Shown: piece by piece, positions 1-7,865 of the stretch | Position numbering within the stretch: the first letter of the stretch is position 1 | Layout: every line of letters starts with the position of its first letter | NCBI GenBank assembly: GCA_029261595.1 | Contig: JAJDAZ010000069.1 | Location: 1 to 64,000 of the forward strand | DNA length: 64,000 nt | Origin: Nitrospinaceae bacterium | Lineage (GTDB): Bacteria; Nitrospinota; Nitrospinia; Nitrospinales; VA-1 | Direction: 5' to 3' | Notes under the pieces: generated by a model | What the model saw: the letters and a program-made list of their open reading frames with translations, nothing else | Told to the model about the DNA's origin: nothing | Databases searched by the model: none | Position numbers and translations under genes: made by a program

Positions 1-239
1 TTTACATACCCAAATTACATGATATTGCAAACGGTAAACGCTGTGTGCTGATATCCGAACTTCCATGCATACAACAATACCGCCTACGGACTCATTCATC
101 CACGGCTAAAGCCGTGGTGTTCTGTCTGCGACCGTATAAACGTACATTGTGAATGTTTTTTAAATAAATTCCAACCCAATTTCCCCGGCAATTGCCTCAT
201 TCTCGCAGGCAAAAGGGCTCGTATCGGCATGGGAAACCT
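1..239. other. Non-coding left edge
   Basis: No convincing gene is visible here. The stretch lies downstream of the minus-strand acyltransferase gene and holds one clear short palindrome (listed separately at 100-117). No T-tract follows the palindrome on the minus strand, so it is not an obvious terminator for the acyltransferase operon. A gene ending or starting left of the window cannot be judged. Confidence 0.5.
100..117. repeat. Short palindrome, IS200/IS605-end-like hairpin
   Basis: Two 7-base arms (CCACGGC and GCCGTGG) flank a TAAA loop, giving a perfect hairpin. Hairpins of this size and composition with a short A/T loop are typical of the subterminal ends of IS200/IS605-family elements. 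No transposase gene is present in the window, so this could be a decayed end, a solo MITE-like copy, or an unrelated hairpin. The element class is inferred from general resemblance only. Confidence 0.4.
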
Positions 240-998
240 TTATGCAGGTTTTGTGTTTTCTCGCGCGTGGGTTTCGCGGATGACTCGCAGGCTTTTTTCC
301 GCCAGAATTCGCCGGTCGGTTTCCCCTTCGATGGCCGGATGCACGATCACGGACACCTCCAGCCGGGGGTTTTTTAATAGCCTCAGAATATGCTGAAAAA
401 ATGTTTCTTCATACCAACAGGCAACGGAAGGCTCATGGCCATCATGGTAAATGAGAGTGATGGGTACCACCGCGCTCCCGGCACGGACGGCGGCTTCAAA
501 CGTCGAGGGTTTGAAATCGAGTACCAGGCTCCCGTCGGTGGCCCTTCCCTCCGGGAACAAAATGACCGAGCAACCTTCCTCCAACCTTTCGACCATTTGC
601 TGGATGATTTCCCTGACCTGATGCCGTTTATTGCGCTCGGCAAAAATAACTTCGCCCAATCGTGCCAATTGACTGAACAAAGGCCAATCGGCAATTTCCG
701 CCTTGGAGACAAAAAACGCAGGGAAACATGCGCCGAGCGCAAAAATATCTGGCGTCCCGATATGATTGGCCACAATGAGTGAACCCTGAGGAACCGTGAT
801 ATCGCCGACGGTCTTGACATGAATATTGAAAAGGACGCAGGAACATCGCGCCCAACACCTGGTGAAAAAGGCGAGCAGTTCATGACGCCTTTTCCGGGAG
901 ATAAAACTCGCCGACTGCACCGCCACACCGATGAACGCAAACCCCAGGTAGGCGACAGAAACCACCACCGTCCTGAAAACCGCCCGCACATAGCCCAT
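240..998 (-). CDS. 1-acyl-sn-glycerol-3-phosphate acyltransferase family protein
   Basis: This 252-residue PlsC-type acyltransferase would move a fatty acyl group onto lysophosphatidate or a related lysolipid at the inner face of the cytoplasmic membrane. The HX4D catalytic motif is intact (His79 to Asp84 in NHIGTPD) and the substrate-binding block reads FPEG at about 148-151. One hydrophobic segment at about 10-32 would anchor it to the membrane. The ATG start lies 10 bases after the stop of the SGNH hydrolase gene, so the two are probably co-transcribed and translationally linked. The family also contains ornithine-lipid and lipid A acyltransferases, so the exact acceptor is not known. Confidence 0.85.
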   Translation of the reverse strand: MGYVRAVFRTVVVSVAYLGFAFIGVAVQSASFISRKRRHELLAFFTRCWARCSCVLFNIHVKTVGDITVPQGSLIVANHIGTPDIFALGACFPAFFVSKAEIADWPLFSQLARLGEVIFAERNKRHQVREIIQQMVERLEEGCSVILFPEGRATDGSLVLDFKPSTFEAAVRAGSAVVPITLIYHDGHEPSVACWYEETFFQHILRLLKNPRLEVSVIVHPAIEGETDRRILAEKSLRVIRETHARENTKPA

Positions 999-1008
999 AA
1001 TTAAATGA

Positions 1009-1803
1009 TTAAAAAGTTCCCGGAGATTTTTTAAGGACGGGGATCATATCGCAAAAAACCAGACGGCCCATATTGGCAAATAATGAATTTACGGTCGACA
1101 TCCAATCTAATTTCTCCGTCCGCCGGCCGGGCGAAAAACGGATCATTTCAGCCACCGCACCCGACCAGGCTCTGTGACCGCGAAATATACTATAGTGTAT
1201 TTTATCGATTCCGGTGCAATCTTTCGTGCCTGGCAGAAGGTGAATTCCACCCCCGGCCCGGCCACGAAGAAATTCATTGACCGCATCCACCGCTCCTTTG
1301 GCCTCTTGAAATTTCAGAGCACTGTGCGGATAAAATATCGATCGTAGAATGCGAAACTGCCGTTCGGTCACGTCTTTAGATAAGTCCAGGGGAATGGGAT
1401 GGACAAACACTTCCGCGCCGAGTGCGTCTAATTCCAGGAATATGGAGTTCAGGCAGGCGGTGATTTCTTTTAGGGAAACACCGTACATGATATCGTTGCC
1501 GATATCGGTGATGAGAGCGATGACTTTTAGGCCTTTTTGGGCGCGTTCTCCAGCAGACTGTAATATTCCACAGGAGCGGATCGACGGATAAGAGACATTG
1601 AGAAACCCACCGTTCACGCAATACCCCCGGCCCGGCCCCATGGCGCGCAAAAATTCGACCGGATGGGGGGCAAAACTTCGGGTCAAACATCTCGCCAGCG
1701 CCCAATATCCTCTGGCAAGATTGCTGGCGCCCGTTAAAACGAATAGATAAGGCTGTGCTGTCTGAACGGGCGAATTTTTTGAAACAGAAAAATCGTCTTG
1801 CAA
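1009..1803 (-). CDS. SGNH/GDSL-like hydrolase
   Basis: The 264-residue product has the landmarks of an SGNH hydrolase. These are a block I serine in LTGASN (about 23-28), a block III Asn-Asp in DIGNDI (about residue 100) and a block V Asp-x-x-His in DKIHYS (about residue 205). Such enzymes are esterases, lipases or carbohydrate O-deacetylases. The first serine block is GASN rather than GDS, which occurs in divergent branches of the superfamily. No signal peptide is apparent, so a cytoplasmic location is likely. The only workable start is TTG, 9 bases downstream of the aspartic protease gene. It lies between a protease and a lipid acyltransferase, which suggests envelope lipid or glycan work, but the substrate is unknown. 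Confidence 0.65.
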   Translation of the reverse strand: MQDDFSVSKNSPVQTAQPYLFVLTGASNLARGYWALARCLTRSFAPHPVEFLRAMGPGRGYCVNGGFLNVSYPSIRSCGILQSAGERAQKGLKVIALITDIGNDIMYGVSLKEITACLNSIFLELDALGAEVFVHPIPLDLSKDVTERQFRILRSIFYPHSALKFQEAKGAVDAVNEFLRGRAGGGIHLLPGTKDCTGIDKIHYSIFRGHRAWSGAVAEMIRFSPGRRTEKLDWMSTVNSLFANMGRLVFCDMIPVLKKSPGTF

Positions 1804-1812
1804 GGGGCTTAA

Positions 1813-2700
1813 TTAAAGAGAGGATCGATACTGTTTGGGAACGCCTGCTCTGGCCGCGCTCTTGTTCAGCTTCTGGTTCAGGTCTTTATAAAACGCCACC
1901 ATTTTCCGGATATTGGCTGATTTGGGATGGCCCGACACTTCCATTTTTTTGGCCTCCAACTTAAAATTTTTGATCTTGTTGGCGTATCCCGAATAACGGG
2001 TCTTCCACCACAGGGCGGATTTTCCGTCCCAACTTGGGTCGCCAGGCTCTCCCAATGGCCTTAGAACCATTTGCGAACGCGCCGTGTCCATTTCCACGCG
2101 GTAATCTCCCAGAAAGCTCATACCCAGAAGACCGTCCATTTCTCCCATCTGATCGTTGACGCTAGCCTCGACCAGGTCCACTTCGGCTTTTCCCACCCGC
2201 ACAGAATCCAGAGCCAGCATGGGCATCCACACCATGCCTCCGGCAGTGGTGAAAGGAATTTGCGCCGATTGGGAATTGGTCCGGTAACCCAACTGCCTAG
2301 CCAGCCTGTCGGAAATCGTCACCAGGGAAGCGCCTGTATCCACCATCATCAAGGCCTGGACCCGGTTGTTAAATAGCACTTCCACCATGAAGTTCCCCCC
2401 TTGTGTGGGGATCAGCGGAATCACATATTCCCGGTCGCTTTGCCTGGGCAGAGAGTAAGAGGATCGGACGGGCTTTTTTTCCAACGAAAGTGAACCGGAT
2501 GACTGCCTGGCCGGTTTATATTTTTTGAACCCCCGGTTATCTTTGCGATACTTTGCCGGGATTTTATGCAGGCCATCGGTGAAATGGGTTTTACCCTTGT
2601 CGTCTTTCCAGGAATACATCCCCGCCTGAGCCATCTTGGAAGGAAACGCACTGAGAAAAAGAAACATGCCTAAAATCGAAATTCTTATATAAGGGGCCAT
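1813..2700 (-). CDS. Secreted retropepsin-like aspartic protease with DUF4124 domain
   Basis: I place the start at the ATG ending at 2700. It is preceded by GAGGA inside the end of ftsK and gives a clean signal peptide (about 1-26); longer versions overlap ftsK in another frame. The mature protein begins with a DUF4124-like stretch (YSWKDDKGKTHF at about 29-40), common at the start of periplasmic proteins. It continues into a single-chain aspartic protease domain with the catalytic DTGA at 121-124 and a second hydrophobic DGLLGMSFL segment. This is the clan AA protease type (TIGR02281-like), which acts as a dimer. Its substrate is unknown. The start is 2 bases after the ftsK stop, so translation is probably coupled. 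Confidence 0.8.
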   Translation of the reverse strand: MAPYIRISILGMFLFLSAFPSKMAQAGMYSWKDDKGKTHFTDGLHKIPAKYRKDNRGFKKYKPARQSSGSLSLEKKPVRSSYSLPRQSDREYVIPLIPTQGGNFMVEVLFNNRVQALMMVDTGASLVTISDRLARQLGYRTNSQSAQIPFTTAGGMVWMPMLALDSVRVGKAEVDLVEASVNDQMGEMDGLLGMSFLGDYRVEMDTARSQMVLRPLGEPGDPSWDGKSALWWKTRYSGYANKIKNFKLEAKKMEVSGHPKSANIRKMVAFYKDLNQKLNKSAARAGVPKQYRSSL

Positions 2701-2701
2701 T

Positions 2702-5053
2702 TTATTCCTCAAACATAATTGGTTTGACATACACTTCTCGTGGCCGGACACCGTCCGATGGCCCCACCACGCCTTCGCGTTCCATGCATTCAACCATACG
2801 GGCGGCGCGATTGTATCCGATCCGCATTCTTCTCTGGATATAGGAGATCGACGCCTGTCTTTCTTTGGCAACCAAGGCCACTGCTTCATCATATTTTTCA
2901 TCGAACTCTTCCTCCTCTTCTGCCGCGGTCCCTTCTTCCAGAGCGATGGACTCAAAAAGATCTTCTTCAGAATCTTCGTAGTCCGGTTTTCGTTGCTTCT
3001 TGGTGAAATCCACAATCCGGTTGATTTCCGCATCGCTGACCATGCACCCATGAATTCTTTTCAGACTGGAAGTCCCTGGAGGAAGAAACAGCATGTCTCC
3101 CTTGCCCAGTAGTTTGTCCGCGCCCATGCAGTCCAGGATGGTGCGTGAATCCACCCTGGAGATGACCTTGTAGGAAATGCGGGCCGGAAAATTGGCCTTG
3201 ATGATGCCCGTCAGGACATCCACCGAAGGCCGTTGGGTGGCGACGATTAAATGAATTCCTGCCGCGCGGGCCATCTGCGCCAAACGGGTCAGGCATTCCT
3301 CCACTCCCTTACCGGCGACCATCATCAGATCCGCTAACTCGTCAATGAGAACCACGATGTAAGGCAGACGCGCGGGCGGTTCGGGAATATCGCTCTCCTC
3401 CTCTTCGTCATGGTCCTCCTCGGGGTCGCTTTTGCTTTGTTTTTCCTCTTCCAGAATTTGCTCCTCGTACTCTTCTTCAAGCGTTTCGACGTACTTGTTA
3501 TATCCCGTGATATTTCTGACACCCGCTTCCGACATCAGTTTGTAACGGGTTTCCATTTCCGTCACCGCCCATTGCAGGGCCGCCGCCGCCTTCTTGGGGT
3601 TCGTGACCACCGGCGCGATCAAATGCGGAATGCCGTCGTAAATGGAAAGCTCCAGCATTTTGGGGTCGACCATGATCATTTTCACTTCATCGGGTGAAGC
3701 GTTCAGCAGGATGCTGCAAATCATGGCATTCATGCCCACACTCTTTCCCGACCCGGTGGAACCCGCCATCAACAGATGGGGAATGGTAGCCAGATCCTGT
3801 GCGATGGGTTGGCCGATATTGTCTTTCCCGATAGCCATCGTCAATTTAGAGGGCGACTCTATAAAACTTTCAGAAGACATGATGTCCTTGAAATAAACGG
3901 TCTCTTTTCGGGTGTTGGGAATTTCAATCCCCACTACGGGCTTACCGGGAACCGGCGCCATGATGCGAAGACTGACGGCCCGCATCGCCAACGCCAGATC
4001 GTCCGCCAATGCAATGATACGGCTGACTTTGATGCCCGGTGCTGGCTCATATTCGAACAACGTGATCACGGGACCCGGAAGCACCTGCACCACCCGGCCC
4101 TGCACGCCAAAATCCGCCAGCTTCTGTTCCAAAATGGCGCTGTTGGCCAGAATCTCTTCCCGCAGTTCTTCGATGTCTTCAGACTCCGGAGGATCGTTCA
4201 GCAGGGAAAGCGGGGGAATTTGATATTCTCCCTCCTCATCATCCGCAAGCAACTCTTCGTCATCGACATAAAATTCTTCTTCATCTTCCTCTTCCCACTC
4301 CTCTTCCTCTTCAATAGGCTTGGGTTTTCCCTTTTTATTTTTTATCACCGGTTGCACGATCAACGGTTGGGCGGGGGTGACGATGATCGGCTCACTGACC
4401 ATTTCCTCTTCTTCCATTTCCAGCCGGTCGGCTTCCACCTGCTCACGCCAGTTGAGATAACTTTCCTTGATTGCAGGTCCCGCCTCTAGCGTCCAATGAA
4501 TCATGCCAAACAGAGCATTCTTCATGTGGTCAATGAGAGCGTTGGCGGACAACCGGGTCATCCCCAATATAGACACAAACAAAAAAGTTGCCAGAGTCAA
4601 CACAGCGCCCCCCTGATTCAACCAGCGCGTCAAAAACGACCCGATGACAGAACCTGCCACACCCCCGGTCACCACCTTTTTTCCAAAATAAGGGTCGGTT
4701 GCCAGCAAAACCGCGCCCAGCGCGCACAGACTGACCAGGCACAGGACCGCAGAAATAAGCACCCAGGGCCAGTGTTCAAATTGTTGTCCGCGAATCAGGG
4801 CCCACCCAATAATAAAAGTCAAAACCGGAAAGAAAAACGCCCCGGTACCGAACATCTGTACCAGAGAATCGGCGATATAGGCCCCCACCAGACCTCCCAG
4901 ATTCAGGATCTTGCTTTCCCCCGAAACGGCATTGTGGAGGGAGGGGTCGTTGGGCGAATAAGTGATCATGGAAAATAGCGAAAACAACGTGAACGCAAGG
5001 ACCAGAATTCCGAAGAAATCGCGAATCAAAACTGAAAAGTTTTTTTCATTCAT
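2702..5053 (-). CDS. ftsK: DNA translocase FtsK
   Basis: This 783-residue ATPase pumps chromosomal DNA at the division septum and helps resolve chromosome dimers. The order is: four membrane segments in residues 10-170; an acidic linker (about 205-300); the alpha/beta motor with Walker A GSTGSGKS at 431-438 and Walker B LIDELADLMM at about 569-578; and a C-terminal winged-helix gamma domain (about 715-783, with RRMRIGYNRAARMV). The linker is much shorter than in Escherichia coli FtsK, as in many bacteria. A glutamate/aspartate-rich loop of about 34 residues (524-557) sits just before Walker B and is not part of the usual motor core. The start overlaps the nadB stop by 4 bases. Confidence 0.97.
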   Translation of the reverse strand: MNEKNFSVLIRDFFGILVLAFTLFSLFSMITYSPNDPSLHNAVSGESKILNLGGLVGAYIADSLVQMFGTGAFFFPVLTFIIGWALIRGQQFEHWPWVLISAVLCLVSLCALGAVLLATDPYFGKKVVTGGVAGSVIGSFLTRWLNQGGAVLTLATFLFVSILGMTRLSANALIDHMKNALFGMIHWTLEAGPAIKESYLNWREQVEADRLEMEEEEMVSEPIIVTPAQPLIVQPVIKNKKGKPKPIEEEEEWEEEDEEEFYVDDEELLADDEEGEYQIPPLSLLNDPPESEDIEELREEILANSAILEQKLADFGVQGRVVQVLPGPVITLFEYEPAPGIKVSRIIALADDLALAMRAVSLRIMAPVPGKPVVGIEIPNTRKETVYFKDIMSSESFIESPSKLTMAIGKDNIGQPIAQDLATIPHLLMAGSTGSGKSVGMNAMICSILLNASPDEVKMIMVDPKMLELSIYDGIPHLIAPVVTNPKKAAAALQWAVTEMETRYKLMSEAGVRNITGYNKYVETLEEEYEEQILEEEKQSKSDPEEDHDEEEESDIPEPPARLPYIVVLIDELADLMMVAGKGVEECLTRLAQMARAAGIHLIVATQRPSVDVLTGIIKANFPARISYKVISRVDSRTILDCMGADKLLGKGDMLFLPPGTSSLKRIHGCMVSDAEINRIVDFTKKQRKPDYEDSEEDLFESIALEEGTAAEEEEEFDEKYDEAVALVAKERQASISYIQRRMRIGYNRAARMVECMEREGVVGPSDGVRPREVYVKPIMFEE

Positions 5054-6708
5054 TGGGAGGGAGTTTTTTTCATATTCATGGTTATCAAACGGGCAGTGGT
5101 GTCTTGAAGCTCCGTATCCCGCTTCCAGTTCACATCGTCTTTTTCAGGGTGATCCAGGTTGAAATGCAGGCCCCGGCTTTCCTTGCGTAGCCTTGCTCCC
5201 TGGATGATCAGTTGCGCAGTGATGGCGATATTCCTGAGCTCCAGGGTGTCCTTGGTGATTTTAAAATTCCAGTAATATTCCTGAATTTCATCGAGCAGAA
5301 GTTTGATCCGCCGCTCGGCCCGTTGCAGTCGTTTGTCAGAACGAACCACACCCACGTAGTTCCACATGAGCCTGCGGATTTCGTCCCAATTATGGGAGAC
5401 CACCACCGATTCATCACTGTCCACCGCGTTGCCGCTGTCCCATTTCGGAATTTTGTTTTTAAAATTCTCCAGGGACCCTGAACGGCCAAGCAGGGAGGCG
5501 GCTTTGGCCACTCCCCTGTGAGACAGCGACAGGCCTTCCAATAATGAGTTGGACGCCAGGCGATTAGCCCCGTGCAGTCCGGAGCAACAGACTTCACCGC
5601 TCGCCAGTAGTCCCCGAATATTGGTTTGCCCGTTGATGTCGACCACGACCCCGCCGCACATATAATGCGCCGCGGGCACCACGGGAATCGGTTCTTTGGA
5701 CATGTCGAACCCGAACCGGAGACAGGTCTTGTAAATATTCGGGAAGCGCTCGCGGCTTCGGTAGCCTTCAATATGCGTCATGTCCAAATAGACACATTCC
5801 TCGCCGCTTTGTTTCATTTCAAAGTCAATGGCCCTGGCCACAATGTCCCTGGGAGCCAGGCATCCCAAAGGATGATATTTTTCCATGAACGTCTGGCCGT
5901 TCTTCCGGCGCAGGAGGCCTCCCTCACCGCGGACGGTTTCTGAAATAAGAAACGATTTGGCCTGCGGGTGAAAAAGACAGGTCGGGTGAAACTGGAAAAA
6001 CTCCATGTTGGCGATTTTCACTCCCGCCCGGTACGCGATGGCCACTCCGTCTCCCGTCGCGGTGTCCGGATTCGACGTATACAGATAGACCTTGCCCGCG
6101 CCGCCGCTGGCCAGAAAGGTGACTTTGGACAAAAAGGTTTTGACCTTTTTCGTCTTCGTATCCAGTGCATACAATCCCAGAGACTCGTCTTCGCCGCTTC
6201 CGGGAGTGACCGAAGGGTCCACCTTGGCGCGTGTGATCAGGTCTATGACCATGTGGTGCGGGAAAATCTCTATATTGGGTTTTTCACGCACCGCGTCGAT
6301 CAGCGTGCGTTCGATTTCCCAGCCCGTCAGGTCGGTGGCGTGGAGGATACGGCTTTTGGAATGGCCGCCCTCGCGGCTTAAGTGATAGTCTTTTCCGTGA
6401 ACGCGGTCGAATTTTGCTCCCAGACCGATCAATTCCCGGACCCTGGCAGGCCCTTCCTTGCAGATGATGCGGACGACTTCTTCCCGGCACAGTCCGCGCC
6501 CCGCTTCCATCGTGTCTCGGGCGTGCAGATCGCAGGAATCGTCGTCGGCCATGACCGACGCGATGCCCCCCTGGGCGTATTTTGTCGCGGACTCCTCCAG
6601 CACGTCCTTTGTCAGGATACCGACGGACCCGAATTCGGATACTTTAAGAGCAAACGTGAGTCCGGCGACTCCGCTACCGATGACCAAAAAATCCTTGCAA
6701 ACATTCAT
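5050..6708 (-). CDS. nadB: L-aspartate oxidase NadB
   Basis: This FAD enzyme oxidises L-aspartate to iminoaspartate, the first step of de novo NAD synthesis, which NadA then condenses to quinolinate. The 552-residue protein begins with the dinucleotide-binding motif GSGVAG at about 10-15. It carries the succinate-dehydrogenase/aspartate-oxidase landmarks FHPT, SETVRGEGG and SNSLLEGL, and ends in the helical fumarate-reductase C-terminal domain. Length is normal for the family (about 530-550). The stop codon overlaps the ftsK start (ATGA). nadD lies 4 kb away on the other strand; nadA and nadC are not in the window. Succinate dehydrogenase flavoprotein is the main alternative, but SdhA has a different capping domain and neighbours. 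Confidence 0.95.
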   Translation of the reverse strand: MNVCKDFLVIGSGVAGLTFALKVSEFGSVGILTKDVLEESATKYAQGGIASVMADDDSCDLHARDTMEAGRGLCREEVVRIICKEGPARVRELIGLGAKFDRVHGKDYHLSREGGHSKSRILHATDLTGWEIERTLIDAVREKPNIEIFPHHMVIDLITRAKVDPSVTPGSGEDESLGLYALDTKTKKVKTFLSKVTFLASGGAGKVYLYTSNPDTATGDGVAIAYRAGVKIANMEFFQFHPTCLFHPQAKSFLISETVRGEGGLLRRKNGQTFMEKYHPLGCLAPRDIVARAIDFEMKQSGEECVYLDMTHIEGYRSRERFPNIYKTCLRFGFDMSKEPIPVVPAAHYMCGGVVVDINGQTNIRGLLASGEVCCSGLHGANRLASNSLLEGLSLSHRGVAKAASLLGRSGSLENFKNKIPKWDSGNAVDSDESVVVSHNWDEIRRLMWNYVGVVRSDKRLQRAERRIKLLLDEIQEYYWNFKITKDTLELRNIAITAQLIIQGARLRKESRGLHFNLDHPEKDDVNWKRDTELQDTTARLITMNMKKTPSQ

Positions 6709-6788
6709 GGACGTATTATATCCACTTATCCCTTTAATTTCAATGGGATACTAAATATTTACAGCAAATTTCCCCTACTGTTCCAGGG

Positions 6789-7745
6789 TCAATCTCTTCC
6801 CTTGAGTTTCTGGTTGCTCTCCATGTCGAACCACATGGCAAACAAAAGGAATTGGAGCCCTGAAATCACCAGAAAAACCGAAAACAAGGCGCTGGTGGCG
6901 GAAACCGGTCCGGCAAACAAACGGTAAGCGAACAGCCCAAGGCCCGTGGTCATTCCAAGCGGAAAGGCGAACAGGCCGAAGGTGTAAAAGAAGACGAGAG
7001 GGTGGAAATCCCGGATCACATACTTTTCCAGCAAGCGGTGAAAAAAACAACGCACCAGCAAACTGGAAATGCTCCGGACGACCTGCGAAATGCGGATCCC
7101 GGACACTTCCCCGACATTGTAAACGGGCCGAATGGGGATGTCGCGCACGCGTTTTTCGGCGATATTGAGCTTGACCAAAAGATCATTGGGCATGCCGTAG
7201 CGGGGGTAAATCTTATCGATTTCGATGGATTCCAGGGCGTCTCGGGAAATGGCGGTATAGCCGCATTGGGAATCCGCCACGTGCCAGTAGCCGCTGGCAA
7301 TCTTTGTTAGCAAAGACAATACTGCGTTCCCAAGGTACCTGTGCCGGGGAATGAGATCCCAGGCTTTGCCCGCGAACAGGCGGTTCCCTTTGGAATAATC
7401 CGCCCGGCCCTCCGCCACGGGCCCAACCACATTCTCCATGTCGTCCGGGTCCATTTGCGCATCTCCCGCCATAACGACTGCGATGTCGCATTTTTTTTCC
7501 AGGCTGGCCTTGTAGCCGGACGCGATGGCGGCGCCGACGCCTTTGTTCTCGGTGTGTTTTATCAGGCTGACTCGGGGGTCTTCCTTCATATGCCGCCGCA
7601 CGACTTCCGAGGTATTGTCGGTGCTGTGATCGTCAATGACAATCACCTGGTCCACCCATTCGGGAAGCGTCTGCAACACTTTGTGGATCAATTTTTCTTC
7701 GTTATGTGCCGGAACGACGACTGAGATGGTTTTATCTTTGAACAT
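6789..7745 (-). CDS. Family 2 glycosyltransferase, dolichyl-phosphate-mannose-synthase-like, membrane anchored
   Basis: The 318-residue protein has a GT-A fold: SVVVPAHNEE at about 8-17, the nucleotide-binding IDDHSTDNT at about 37-45, and a metal-binding acidic pair in GDAQMDPDD at about 93-101. Two hydrophobic segments follow near 245-300. This plan matches polyprenyl-phosphate sugar synthases, which load a sugar onto a lipid carrier at the inner membrane. The gene lies 120 bases downstream of the DUF2723 integral membrane protein, a family related to lipid-linked-sugar-using O-mannosyltransferases. I therefore infer that this enzyme may supply the lipid-linked sugar used by that neighbour. 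The sugar itself cannot be read from sequence. Confidence 0.85.
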   Translation of the reverse strand: MFKDKTISVVVPAHNEEKLIHKVLQTLPEWVDQVIVIDDHSTDNTSEVVRRHMKEDPRVSLIKHTENKGVGAAIASGYKASLEKKCDIAVVMAGDAQMDPDDMENVVGPVAEGRADYSKGNRLFAGKAWDLIPRHRYLGNAVLSLLTKIASGYWHVADSQCGYTAISRDALESIEIDKIYPRYGMPNDLLVKLNIAEKRVRDIPIRPVYNVGEVSGIRISQVVRSISSLLVRCFFHRLLEKYVIRDFHPLVFFYTFGLFAFPLGMTTGLGLFAYRLFAGPVSATSALFSVFLVISGLQFLLFAMWFDMESNQKLKGRD

Positions 7746-7865
7746 GAATTTTCCTGCTCCGATTCAAATTTTTTAAGGCCATGAGCCGTTGCGGCATTTT
7801 CCAATTCACCCGCTGGAACCTGACGGGCCCGTTGCTTGCGAGACCGGAATTTTATTTGTGTTTTT

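Noticed and set aside
100-117. Complete IS200/IS605 element
   Set aside because: Only one hairpin is present and no transposase gene is visible nearby; kept only as a possible remnant.
383-991. 202-codon frame overlapping the acyltransferase gene
   Set aside because: It runs in another frame of the same strand over a protein with intact catalytic motifs and has no family features.
2701-3051. N-terminal extension of the aspartic protease frame into ftsK
   Set aside because: It would overlap ftsK in another frame by about 350 bases, adds a basic non-signal sequence, and the ATG at 2700 has a good SD and signal peptide.
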